64,000 nt of DNA from Streptomyces sp. McG3. Lineage in GTDB: Bacteria > Actinomycetota > Actinomycetes > Streptomycetales > Streptomycetaceae. The stretch lies in assembly GCF_018619185.1 (NCBI RefSeq), contig NZ_JAAXYC010000003.1:29531-93530 (forward strand). The letters run 5' to 3'. How positions within the stretch are numbered: the stretch's first letter is position 1; each line of letters opens with the position of its first letter. The notes below the pieces were generated by a model. That model saw nothing but the letters and a program-made list of their open reading frames with translations, was not told the DNA's origin and did no database searches. Positions 48,875 through 57,198 of the stretch are shown piece after piece. A program made the position numbers and the translations under genes.

Positions 48875-49642
48875 ATGCACGCACAGGCTTCATCGGAGAC
48901 GGAGTACGCCCTGGCGCGGTCGCGGCGCGGCACCGGACGCGGTGCGGCGTCCGCGGGGGGCGGGGCGTCCGCGGACGGGGCGATGCTCGCCCTGCAGGGC
49001 ACTACGGGCAACGCCGCGGTCACCGCCATGATCCAGCGCAGCCGTCACGAGCACGGTGACGGGTGCGGCCCGACCGGCTGTGGCGGGTCCGAGGTCGTAC
49101 AGCGCGCCAAGGCCAAGGACTGGAAGCTGGGGTCGACGAGCACCGAGCTCGCTTCGGTGAAGGCCGGCCACCCCGGCGATCCGCTGGTGGACACGCTGCA
49201 CCACATCATTCCCAAGTCGCTCTTCCAGCCGTTCCTCGCCCTGCTGGACTCTGCTCAGGTGCAGCAGATCACGACGGATCTGGCGCCCCTGGCTCCGGCG
49301 GCGTTCGCCTCGCCCAACGTCGACAAGGCGCTCAAGAACGTCCCGGCCAACTTCCGCGTCGGCCCCCGGCCCGAGGACAGGTCCGACGACCCGGGCAGCG
49401 GCCTCGACGTGAACACCACGGCCTCGGGCAACACCACGCCCCGCTCAGCGCAACTGGAGAACGCCCACAACTACATGGCGGCCGCCATCGCCGCCGGCAC
49501 GGTGACCCAGGCGGACTTCGACACCCTGTTCCTCGCTCCGATGATCGACGCGTGCACACAGCACGGAACGGCCATCGATATCGACCCGGCGCGCGCGACC
49601 TGGGTCTCCGATCCCGCCACGGCGAAGTACCACAAGCCCTGA
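48875..49642 (+). CDS. Toxin-like protein with GNAAV motif and HHIIPK nuclease-like motif
   Basis: A 255-residue protein of unknown function. Residues 38-55 read LALQGTTGNAAVTAMIQR, a short motif also seen near the N-terminus of DUF4157/eCIS core-domain proteins and other actinobacterial polymorphic toxins; VVQRA at 74-78 may be a second copy. A His/Cys/Gly patch (HEHGDGCGPTGCGG, 58-71) follows. Then LHHIIPKSLF (108-117) resembles the catalytic His-His element of HNH/LHH-type nucleases, with AHN at 197-199 a possible partner. No signal peptide or membrane helix is visible. AGAGGAGGGG precedes the ATG. No immunity gene is visible beside it; the convergent kptA follows by 21 bp. Toxin activity is an inference only. 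Confidence 0.65.
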   Translation: MHAQASSETEYALARSRRGTGRGAASAGGGASADGAMLALQGTTGNAAVTAMIQRSRHEHGDGCGPTGCGGSEVVQRAKAKDWKLGSTSTELASVKAGHPGDPLVDTLHHIIPKSLFQPFLALLDSAQVQQITTDLAPLAPAAFASPNVDKALKNVPANFRVGPRPEDRSDDPGSGLDVNTTASGNTTPRSAQLENAHNYMAAAIAAGTVTQADFDTLFLAPMIDACTQHGTAIDIDPARATWVSDPATAKYHKP

Positions 49643-49663
49643 GACCTCGGCTTCGGGAGCCTC

Positions 49664-50227
49664 TCAGCCGCGTAGGCGCAGGAACCGCGGAGGTACGGCG
49701 TCGGCGAGCCAGACCCCGTTGGCGCTGACCCGGAAGACATGGCCGGCGCGGTGCATCGCGCCCGCGTCCACGGTGAGGACGAGGGGGCGGCCGCGACGGG
49801 CGCCGACCCGGGTGGCCGTTTCCCGGTCGGGGGACAGGTGGACGTGGTGGCGGGCCATGGGGCGCAGGCCCTCGGTCCGGATCGCGTCCATCACCCGGGC
49901 GACCGTGCCGTGGTAGAGGTACGCGGGCGGTTCGGCCGGCGGCAGGTCCAGGTCGACGGCGACGGTGTGGCCCTGATTGGCGCGGATGCGGTCGCCGACG
50001 CCGCCCTCGACGCCGCTGTCGACGGTGAAGCGCCGCTTGTCGTTGGCGGCGACGACGTGGTCGAGCTCGGCGCGGGAGATGGCGAACCCGCACCGGGCCG
50101 CGGCGCGCAGCAGCTCCTCGACCGCCACCCAGCCGTTCTCGTCGAGGGTGAGGCCGATGCGTTCCGGCTGATGCCGCAGATGCTTCGAGAGGTACTTGGA
50201 CACCTTGACGGTGCGACGTTCGTCCAT
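49664..50227 (-). CDS. kptA: RNA 2'-phosphotransferase (Tpt1/KptA)
   Basis: A 187-residue enzyme that removes an internal 2'-phosphate from RNA onto NAD. All family blocks are present: KVSKYLSKHLRHQPE, RFTVDSG, IRANQGHTV, YHGT, HHVHLSPDRETATRVGARRG and GHVFRVSANGVWLADAVPPRFL. Bacterial substrates are unclear, since typical bacterial ligation does not leave such marks. The ATG at 50227 follows 8-bp tandem repeats and DnaA boxes upstream. The gene is convergent with the toxin-like gene. Confidence 0.93.
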   Translation of the reverse strand: MDERRTVKVSKYLSKHLRHQPERIGLTLDENGWVAVEELLRAAARCGFAISRAELDHVVAANDKRRFTVDSGVEGGVGDRIRANQGHTVAVDLDLPPAEPPAYLYHGTVARVMDAIRTEGLRPMARHHVHLSPDRETATRVGARRGRPLVLTVDAGAMHRAGHVFRVSANGVWLADAVPPRFLRLRG

Positions 50228-50274
50228 GGCGTCAGAGTGCCCGTGCCGGGCTCGTCCGTGCATCCGCATTTCGG

Positions 50275-50320
50275 CTCGTCACCTCGTCACCTCGTCACCT
50301 CGTCACCTTGTCACCTCGTC
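50275..50320. repeat. Tandem 8-bp repeats (CTCGTCAC)
   Basis: Five full copies of CTCGTCAC and one partial copy, 50275-50320. The fifth has one change (CTTGTCAC). They lie 48-93 bp before kptA. Confidence 0.9.
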
Positions 50321-50367
50321 GGCTCTTCGTTCTTCCGCGGTTCTTCGGCCTTTTTCCTCCGACAGGT

Positions 50368-50422
50368 TTGATCCACAGCCAACTCCAGTTATCCACAGGA
50401 TGTTTGGCAGTTCTGTGGACAA
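50368..50422. promoter_or_regulatory. DnaA boxes between kptA and merR
   Basis: A perfect TTATCCACA (50389-50397) faces a perfect TGTGGACAA (50414-50422, TTGTCCACA on the other strand), 16 bp apart. A third copy with one mismatch (TGATCCACA) lies near 50369. The gap of 207 bp holds no gene. Confidence 0.75.
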
Positions 50423-50434
50423 CGCTCTTTCTTT

Positions 50435-51382
50435 TTAGGGGCTTTCATGAATTTCGCCCTTTTTGAGGTGAGTTGCTGTCAGCTCGTCCAAGGTGCGTGC
50501 CTGCAGCTCCCGTTCGGTGGCAGCCGCCACGAAGGCGGCCACCTGCTCCGCGCCAACCAGCTTCTGCACGGCTCGTGTTGTCCGAGCCGGAAGCAGCACG
50601 GGACGGGTCGCGTCTTCGGAGATCGCCGTCTCCTCCGCGCCGAGGTGGTGGTGCAGATGGCGTGTGGCGAACGTTCGCATGGCCCGGGCCAGTTCCGCGT
50701 CCACCGTCTGCTGCGCGAGCGGCCGCAGACGGCGTACGAGGGACGCCGCCTCGGCCGCGTCGGAGTCGGTGGGCGGCCGATGGCCGAGATAGCGGGCGAA
50801 GACGTGCTCGGTGGTGAACTCAAGGAAACGGGACGCTATGTGCTCCACCTGGCCGCGAAGTTCCCTCAGATGGCCGGAGATCGCGGGCAGTGGGACCCCG
50901 GCCCCGTACAACTCGACCGCCACCGCCAGCTCTTGCGGACTGGGGACGAGGAACTCGTCGTCCCGGCCGGGCACCCGTTCCAGCACGCCGAGCTCCACCG
51001 CCTCGGCGATGGCCTCGTCGTCCTGCCGGCCGCCGAACCTCGCGTCCAGCTCCCGGCGGCTGATCCGGTCGGCCTCCTCGTCCGTCCACGGGCCGTGGAC
51101 CTCGGCGACCAGACCGAGCACCCCGCCGAGCCCCCGTCCCGCGTCCCACGCCTCCAGCAACTCCTTGATGCTGGCCAGGGTGTAACCCCGGTCGAGCAGG
51201 TCCGCGATCTGCCGCAGCCGGGCCAGATGGGTCTCCCGGTACACATTGGCCCGTCCGCGCCGCTCGGGCGTCGGGAGCAGCCCCCGGTCCTGATAGGCGC
51301 GGATCGTGCGCACCGTGGCCCCGCTGGCGTGGGCCAGGTCCTCGATCCGGTACTCGGCGGCCCGGGCCCCGGCCCCGGTCAC
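50435..51382 (-). CDS. MerR family regulator
   Basis: A 315-residue protein. The N-terminal MerR helix-turn-helix covers about residues 9-80: EYRIEDLAHASGATVRTIRAYQDRGLLPTPERRGRANVYRETHLARLRQIADLLDRGYTLASIKELL. A long helical sensor domain with no cysteine pair follows, so metal sensing is unlikely. The GTG start (51380-51382) overlaps the stop of the preceding gene by 4 bp (GTGA), so translation is coupled. It is the last gene of an operon with the M24 peptidase and the EphD-like protein and probably regulates it. Confidence 0.9.
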   Translation of the reverse strand: MTGAGARAAEYRIEDLAHASGATVRTIRAYQDRGLLPTPERRGRANVYRETHLARLRQIADLLDRGYTLASIKELLEAWDAGRGLGGVLGLVAEVHGPWTDEEADRISRRELDARFGGRQDDEAIAEAVELGVLERVPGRDDEFLVPSPQELAVAVELYGAGVPLPAISGHLRELRGQVEHIASRFLEFTTEHVFARYLGHRPPTDSDAAEAASLVRRLRPLAQQTVDAELARAMRTFATRHLHHHLGAEETAISEDATRPVLLPARTTRAVQKLVGAEQVAAFVAAATERELQARTLDELTATHLKKGEIHESP

Positions 51383-53148
51383 AGCGGGGGCTTCAGCCGG
51401 GCGACGGAACGCAGGGCCCCGGGACTCAGCCGGGACAGCAGCCGCGCGCCGCGCGCCTCCGGCGTCACCGGCACGACCGCCTGGTTGCGCACGACCGCCC
51501 GCAGGATGGCGTCGGCGACCTTCTCCGGCGGGTAGTTGCGCCGCCCGTAGAGACGGCTCGTCCGCTTCTGCAGCCGCTCCTCCTCCGCCGCGTCGGCCCC
51601 CGCGAAACGCGTGGTGGCGGTGATGTTGGTGTTGACGATGCCGGGGCATATCGCGCTCACCCCGATCGACTTCTCCGCCAGCTCGGCCCGCAGGCATTCG
51701 CTCAGCATCAGCACGGCCGCCTTCGACGTGCTGTACGCGGGCAGCACCCGCGAGGGCTGGAAGGCCGCGGCCGACGCCGTGTTGACGATGTGACCGCCCT
51801 GGCCCCGGTCCGCCATCTGCTTGCCGAAGATCCGGCAGCCGTGGATGACCCCCCACAGATTGACGTCGAGGACCTTCTTCCACTCCTCGCTCGTGGTCTC
51901 CAGGAAGGAGCCGGACAGCCCGATCCCGGCGTTGTTCACGAGGACGTCGACGATGCCGTACTCGGTGGCGACCCGGGCGGCGAGCTTCTCCATCGCGGCC
52001 TCGTCGCTGACGTCGACCGCCTCGCCCCAGGCGGCGGGCGCCCCGATCAGCCGCGCCATCTCCGCGGTCCGGGCTGCGCCCTCCGCGTCCCGGTCCACGG
52101 CCACGATCCGGGCGCCCGCCTCGGCGAACGCGAACGCGGTGGCCCGCCCGATCCCGGAGGCCGCGCCCGTCACCAGGACCAGCTGACCGCCGAACCGCTG
52201 CGCGTAGGGGCCCTGTGCCGTCGGCTGTGCGGGCGCGCCCTCCCGTCCGGCGGACTCGTTCGCGGTGACGAACTCGTCGACCCAGGAGGCCAGCTGGTCC
52301 GGTCGGGTGCGGGGCACCCAGTGCTTGGCCGGAAGCGAGCGGCGCACCAGCGTGGGGACCCAGTCCTCCAGCCCGTCGTAGAGCCGCTCGGAGAGGAACG
52401 AGTCCCCGGTCGGCGTGATCAACTGGACAGGGGCGTGGGCGTAGGCGTCCGCGCGGGGCCTGCTGAGCCGGGCGCGGACGTTGTCGCGGTAGAGCCAGGC
52501 GCCGTGCGCCGCGTCGTCCGGCAGGGAGGCGGTGGGGTAGTCGCCTGCGGGCACCTTCTCCATGCGCTCCAGGATCCGGGGCCACCGCTTCCCGAGCGGG
52601 CCGCGCCAGGCGAGCTCCGGCAGGACCGGGGTGTGGAGCATGTACACGTACCAGGATTTCGCGCCCTGGCCGAGCAACTGGCCGACCCGGCGCGGGGTGG
52701 GGCGGGTCATCCGGCGCTTGATCCAGTGTCCGAAGTGGTCCAGGGACGGACCGGACATCGAGGTGAAGGAGGCGATCCGGCCCTCGGTCCTGCCGACCGT
52801 GACGAACTCCCAGGCCTGGACGGAACCCCAGTCGTGACCGACCAGGTGCACCGGCCGGTCCGGGCTGACCGTGTCGATCACGGCAAGGAAGTCGTCGGTC
52901 AGCTTCTCCAGGGTGAAGCCGCCGCGCAGCGGCTTCGGGGCGGTGGACCTGCCGTGGCCCCGCACGTCGTACAGCACCACGTGCCAGTGCTCGGCCAGCC
53001 GGACGGCGACGTCCGACCAGACCTCCTTGCTGTCCGGATAACCGTGGACCAGCACCACGGTCGGCCGGCCCGCGTCGCCCAGTTCGGCGACGCACAGCTC
53101 GACGCCTCCCGTGACCACGCGTCGCTCACGCGCCTGAGACAGATTCAC
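51379..53148 (-). CDS. EphD-like epoxide hydrolase / SDR fusion
   Basis: A 589-residue two-domain protein. Residues 1-300 form an alpha/beta hydrolase with HGYPDSKEVW (oxyanion loop) and HLVGHDWGSVQAWE, where Asp106 sits as nucleophile, as in epoxide hydrolases. Residues 320-589 are a short-chain dehydrogenase: LVTGAASGIGRA, VNNAGI, NTASAAAF, YSTSK. The same fusion and size occur in mycobacterial EphD, which affects mycolic acids; streptomycetes lack mycolates, so the substrate here differs and is unknown. The GTG start overlaps the M24 stop by 4 bp. Confidence 0.9.
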   Translation of the reverse strand: MNLSQARERRVVTGGVELCVAELGDAGRPTVVLVHGYPDSKEVWSDVAVRLAEHWHVVLYDVRGHGRSTAPKPLRGGFTLEKLTDDFLAVIDTVSPDRPVHLVGHDWGSVQAWEFVTVGRTEGRIASFTSMSGPSLDHFGHWIKRRMTRPTPRRVGQLLGQGAKSWYVYMLHTPVLPELAWRGPLGKRWPRILERMEKVPAGDYPTASLPDDAAHGAWLYRDNVRARLSRPRADAYAHAPVQLITPTGDSFLSERLYDGLEDWVPTLVRRSLPAKHWVPRTRPDQLASWVDEFVTANESAGREGAPAQPTAQGPYAQRFGGQLVLVTGAASGIGRATAFAFAEAGARIVAVDRDAEGAARTAEMARLIGAPAAWGEAVDVSDEAAMEKLAARVATEYGIVDVLVNNAGIGLSGSFLETTSEEWKKVLDVNLWGVIHGCRIFGKQMADRGQGGHIVNTASAAAFQPSRVLPAYSTSKAAVLMLSECLRAELAEKSIGVSAICPGIVNTNITATTRFAGADAAEEERLQKRTSRLYGRRNYPPEKVADAILRAVVRNQAVVPVTPEARGARLLSRLSPGALRSVARLKPPL

Positions 53149-53996
53149 GCCGCCACCTTCTCCTCGGCCCAGCGCCGCACATGCGGCAGATCGTCGTCCA
53201 GCCAGAAGGCGCTCTGCTCGGGGTCCTTGGAGTCGGTGACGACCAGGATCTCCTCGAACTTCGCGCCCGTACCCCGGAATCCGAGGTGGGGCTCCACCGC
53301 CCACAGGCCCGGCTGCGGCGGGTGGTCGGAGAAGCGGTAGGGGCTCCACAGCGGCGACCAGCCGGCCCGGTGACCGTGCAGGGCGTCGCTCACCAGTCCC
53401 TTGAGGGCCTGGGTGCCGAAGCCGAACACCTGCGGCGACCACCGCCGTTCGGCGACGCGGTCGATCTTGTGGGCGATCACGCCGAAGGGGTAGGCCCGGT
53501 GCCTGTTCGCGTATCCCTGCGCGGTCATGAGGCGCTCGACGTCCTCGTATATCTCGCGCAGCGAACGGCGCTCGCGCACCTCCCGCAGGATCAGCTCCCG
53601 GTGGGCCTCCAGATCGGCCAGCAGTCTGTCGTGCAGGGGATTGAGGCCGAGGCACCCCGCATACCCGACATCGGCGGTGAAGCCCTTGTACACCGGGGCC
53701 ATGTCGAGGATGAACGGCATCCCCGGCTCCAGCCTCCGGTCGGTCGGGAAGAACTGCAGCGGCACCTTGAAGCCGACGAAAGCGGTGCGGTCCCCGAACC
53801 AGGCGAAGGGGAGGTGGAACCAGTCGCGCACGCCGCGCTCGCGCAGCCACGTGCGCTGCATCCGGGCCGCTTCGCGCTCGGTCACCCCCGACCGCAGCTG
53901 ACCGGCGACCGCCTCCGCGCAGGCATAGGCCAGGCGCTGGACTTCCCTGAACCCCCGCAACTCCGGGGTGATGTCGTGCTGCACTGCCGCGGTCAT
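53145..53996 (-). CDS. M24 family metallopeptidase-like protein
   Basis: A 283-residue pita-bread-fold protein of the M24 family (Xaa-Pro aminopeptidase/creatinase-like). FILDMAPVYKGFTADVGYAG has the two metal-binding Asp, the C-terminal part (LWAVEPHLGFRGTGAKFEEILVVT) has the two Glu, and IAHKIDR with HGHRAG provides histidines. The normal prolidase N-terminal domain is missing. It heads the three-gene operon; a GGTGGC precedes the ATG. It may cleave a peptide or act on another amide. Confidence 0.85.
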   Translation of the reverse strand: MTAAVQHDITPELRGFREVQRLAYACAEAVAGQLRSGVTEREAARMQRTWLRERGVRDWFHLPFAWFGDRTAFVGFKVPLQFFPTDRRLEPGMPFILDMAPVYKGFTADVGYAGCLGLNPLHDRLLADLEAHRELILREVRERRSLREIYEDVERLMTAQGYANRHRAYPFGVIAHKIDRVAERRWSPQVFGFGTQALKGLVSDALHGHRAGWSPLWSPYRFSDHPPQPGLWAVEPHLGFRGTGAKFEEILVVTDSKDPEQSAFWLDDDLPHVRRWAEEKVAA

Positions 53997-54094
53997 GCCA
54001 CCGTCCGTTCCCTGCCGTGTGCGGTACGCGTCCGTAACGTGACACTGATGAATGTGACAATGTCCGGCGGCTGCGTCAAGGGGGCTGCGTGTCC

Positions 54095-54135
54095 TGTGGA
54101 CAAGCACGGGCGCCGGGCGCCGCGTCTGTGGAAAA
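54095..54135. promoter_or_regulatory. DnaA box near the M24 / ABC divergent gap
   Basis: A perfect TGTGGACAA (54095-54103) and one with one mismatch, TGTGGAAAA (54127-54135), in the 328-bp gap 53997-54324, which holds no gene. GTGACA occurs at 54042 and 54056 closer to the M24 start. Confidence 0.5.
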
Positions 54136-54324
54136 CTCCGCCACCGCCGGTGGGAACCCCGCACGGCCCCCATCCGCGGAAACCCCGCACCGCCGCCGCC
54201 CGCCCCGGAGTCCGGGCCTCGTCCTTCGCGGGGTCCCCCTACGGGCGCGTACGCCTGGAGTCTGACGCGGATCCAGCCATCAGGGCTGACGACCCCTGTG
54301 GCCCGCGCCACTAACGTCGTTTCC

Positions 54325-55362
54325 GTGACAGCCGTTATCGCTACCGAAGCCCTGAGCATGCGGTTCCCCCGGGTGACCGCGCTTGACCGGCTCACGTTGG
54401 ACATCGGACCGGGTGTGACCGGTCTGGTGGGTTCCAACGGAGCCGGCAAGTCCACACTGATCAAGATCCTGCTGGGTCTTTCCCCCGCCACCGAAGGCCG
54501 GGCCGCAGTGCTCGGGCTCGACGTCGCGACCAGCGGCGCCGCCATCCGGGAACGGGTGGGGTACATGCCCGAGCACGACTGCCTGCCGCCCGATGTCTCG
54601 GCGACCGAGTTCGTCGTGCACATGGCCCGCATGTCGGGGCTGCCGCCCACGGCGGCCCGTGAGCGCACGGCCGACACCCTGCGCCACGTCGGCCTCTACG
54701 AGGAGCGCTACCGCCCCATAGGCGGCTACTCGACCGGCATGAAGCAGCGGGTCAAGCTGGCCCAGGCCCTCGTCCACGACCCCCAGTTGGTCCTCCTCGA
54801 CGAGCCGACCAACGGCCTGGACCCGGTCGGCCGCGACGAGATGCTCGGCCTGATCCGCCGGATCCACACCGACTTCGGCATCTCCGTGCTGGTGACCTCG
54901 CACCTCCTGGGCGAACTGGAACGCACCTGCGACCACGTCGTCGTCATCGACGGCGGCACGCTCCTGCGCTCCAGCTCCACCAGCGACTTCACGCAGACCA
55001 CCGCGACCCTCGCGGTCGAGGTGACCGACAGCGACACCCACCCCGACGGCACCGGCGCGCTGCGCAAGATCCTCACCGACGCCGGGGTCACCCTCATCGG
55101 CCACGACGGGATCGACACGGAGGGGCTGCCGGGCGCGGGCCACATCCTGCTGATCGAGGCGGCCGGCGAGGACACGTACGACCTGGTCCGCGACAGCGTC
55201 GCCGGGCTCGGGCTCGGCCTGGTCCGCATGGAACAGCGCCGCCACCACATCGCCGAGGTCTTCCGTACCGAACAGGGCGGGGCGCACAGCACCGCCGTCC
55301 CGGCCGCGGCCGCCACCGCCGGGGCCGTACAGCAGAAGGGAAGCGGTCGCGATGAGCACTGA
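54325..55362 (+). CDS. ABC-2 type transporter ATP-binding protein
   Basis: A 345-residue ATPase. Walker A SNGAGKST, Q loop in GYMPEHDCLPPD, signature YSTGMKQRVKLAQALV, Walker B LVLLDEPTNGLD, H loop VTSHLLGELE. It powers the permease encoded next. I chose GTG 54325, since CACTAACGTC (a likely -10) is about 12 bp upstream, suggesting a leaderless message; GTG 54298 is an alternative. First of four genes joined by overlaps or short gaps. Confidence 0.9.
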   Translation: MTAVIATEALSMRFPRVTALDRLTLDIGPGVTGLVGSNGAGKSTLIKILLGLSPATEGRAAVLGLDVATSGAAIRERVGYMPEHDCLPPDVSATEFVVHMARMSGLPPTAARERTADTLRHVGLYEERYRPIGGYSTGMKQRVKLAQALVHDPQLVLLDEPTNGLDPVGRDEMLGLIRRIHTDFGISVLVTSHLLGELERTCDHVVVIDGGTLLRSSSTSDFTQTTATLAVEVTDSDTHPDGTGALRKILTDAGVTLIGHDGIDTEGLPGAGHILLIEAAGEDTYDLVRDSVAGLGLGLVRMEQRRHHIAEVFRTEQGGAHSTAVPAAAATAGAVQQKGSGRDEH

Positions 55363-56260
55363 GACCGGGACCGCGGCCGGGCGCGACGCCTCCCGGATCC
55401 ACAACATCGGCTACCGCTCCTACGACGGACCGCGGCTCGGCCGGGCCTACGCCCGCCGCTCCCTGTTCTCGCAGACCCTGCGGGGCTCCTTCGGACTGGG
55501 CCGTTCCGCCAAGTCCAAGGTGCTGCCCATGCTGCTGTTCGGCGTGATGGCGCTGGTCGCGGCGATCCTGGTGGCGGTCTCCATGGCCGCCCCGGACGCC
55601 AGCAAGCTGGTGGTCAAGTACACCGCGTACGCGATCTACCTCCAGGCCGTCATCGGCCTGTTCATCGCCGCCCAGGCGCCGCAGGCGGTATCCAGGGACC
55701 TCCGGTTCAAGAGCGTCCCCCTGTACTTCTCGCGGCCGATCGAACGCGCCGACTACGTGGTGGCGAAGTTCGCCGCCACCGCCGCCGCGCTCTTCATCCT
55801 CACCGGCGCGCCGCTGCTCGTCCTCTATGTGGGCTCTCTGCTCGCGAAGTTCGACTTCGCCGATCAGACCAAGTGGTTCGGCCAGGGACTGGTGTCGGTG
55901 GCGCTGCTGTCCGTGCTGTTCGCCGGCCTCGGCCTCGTGATGGCCGCCCTGACCCCGCGTCGCGGATTCGGCGTCGCCGCGGTGATCGCCCTCCTGACCA
56001 TCACCTACGGCGCCGTCTCCACGGTCCAGGCCATCGCCTGGGAGACCGGGTCGGAAGGGGCCGTGCAGTGGCTCGGCCTCTTCTCGCCGATCACGCTGAT
56101 CGACGGCGTCCAGACCGCGTTCCTCGGCGCCTCCTCCGCCTTCCCCGGAGGGGAAGGCCCGGGCACCGGCACCGGCGTGGTCTATCTGTTCGTTGTTCTC
56201 GCGCTCGTCGCCGGCTCGTACGCCGTTCTGATGCGCCGCTACCGGAGGGTCGGGCTGTGA
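55352..56260 (+). CDS. ABC-2 type transporter permease
   Basis: A 302-residue membrane protein with about six helices and a short N-terminal cytoplasmic stretch (IHNIGYRSYDGPRLGRAYARRSLF). QAVSRDLRFKSVPLYFSRPIERADYVVAKF is the usual loop in this family. It overlaps the ATPase gene by 11 bp. The substrate is unknown. Confidence 0.88.
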   Translation: MSTETGTAAGRDASRIHNIGYRSYDGPRLGRAYARRSLFSQTLRGSFGLGRSAKSKVLPMLLFGVMALVAAILVAVSMAAPDASKLVVKYTAYAIYLQAVIGLFIAAQAPQAVSRDLRFKSVPLYFSRPIERADYVVAKFAATAAALFILTGAPLLVLYVGSLLAKFDFADQTKWFGQGLVSVALLSVLFAGLGLVMAALTPRRGFGVAAVIALLTITYGAVSTVQAIAWETGSEGAVQWLGLFSPITLIDGVQTAFLGASSAFPGGEGPGTGTGVVYLFVVLALVAGSYAVLMRRYRRVGL

Positions 56261-57168
56261 CCACCATCGAGATCGACCACACCTCGCGCTGGTTCGGCAA
56301 CGTGGTCGCCGTCAACGACGTCTCCATGACCGTGGGGCCCGGCGTCACCGGACTTCTCGGCCCGAACGGCGCCGGAAAGTCCACCCTCATCAACATGATG
56401 GGCGGATTCCTCGCCCCCTCGACGGGGAAGGTCACGCTCGACGGCCGGCCGATCTGGCGCAACGAGGACGTCTACAAGAAGATCGGCATCGTGCCGGAGC
56501 GGGAGGGGATGTACGACTTCCTCACCGGCAAGGAATTCGTCGTCGCCAACGCCGAACTCCAGGGCCTGGGCGGGGCCGAGGCGCAGAAGGCGCTCGCCAC
56601 GGTCCAGATGGAGTACGCGCAGGACCGCAAGATCTCCACGTACAGCAAGGGCATGCGCCAGCGCGTGAAGATGGCTTCCGCGCTGGTCCACGAGCCCTCG
56701 GTGCTGCTCCTGGACGAGCCGTTCAACGGGATGGACCCGCGCCAGCGGATGCAGCTGATGGAACTGCTGCGGCGGATGGGGGACGAGGGACGCACGGTCC
56801 TCTTCTCCTCCCACATCCTCGAAGAGGTCGAGCAGTTGGCCTCGCACATCGAGGTGATCGTGGCCGGCCGGCACGCCGCGTCCGGCGACTTCCGGAAGAT
56901 CCGCCGGCTGATGACGGACCGCCCGCACCGCTATCTGGTGCGTTCCAGCGACGACCGGGCCCTCGCGGCCGCGCTCATCGCCGACCCGTCCACGGCGGGC
57001 ATCGAGGTGGATGTGACCGAGAAGGCGCTGCGCGTCCAGGCCGTCGACTTCGGGCGGTTCACCGAACTGCTGCCGAGGGTGGCCCGTGAGCAGGGCATCC
57101 GGCTGCTCACCGTCTCACCGTCCGACGAGTCCCTCGAATCGGTCTTTTCCTACCTCGTAGCGGCCTGA
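56257..57168 (+). CDS. ABC-2 type transporter ATP-binding protein (second)
   Basis: A 303-residue ATPase: Walker A GPNGAGKSTLIN, signature YSKGMRQRVKMASALV, Walker B VLLLDEPFNGMD, H loop FSSHILEEVE. The GTG start overlaps the permease stop by 4 bp. Its sequence differs from the first ATPase, so two related transporters or one hetero-complex may be formed. Confidence 0.9.
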   Translation: MTTIEIDHTSRWFGNVVAVNDVSMTVGPGVTGLLGPNGAGKSTLINMMGGFLAPSTGKVTLDGRPIWRNEDVYKKIGIVPEREGMYDFLTGKEFVVANAELQGLGGAEAQKALATVQMEYAQDRKISTYSKGMRQRVKMASALVHEPSVLLLDEPFNGMDPRQRMQLMELLRRMGDEGRTVLFSSHILEEVEQLASHIEVIVAGRHAASGDFRKIRRLMTDRPHRYLVRSSDDRALAAALIADPSTAGIEVDVTEKALRVQAVDFGRFTELLPRVAREQGIRLLTVSPSDESLESVFSYLVAA

Positions 57169-57198
57169 GTAGTGGCCTGAAAGGAGCTGTGCACCGTC

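Noticed and set aside
50275..50320. The short repeats as a CRISPR array
   Set aside because: The 8-bp units are adjacent, with no spacers; no cas gene is present.
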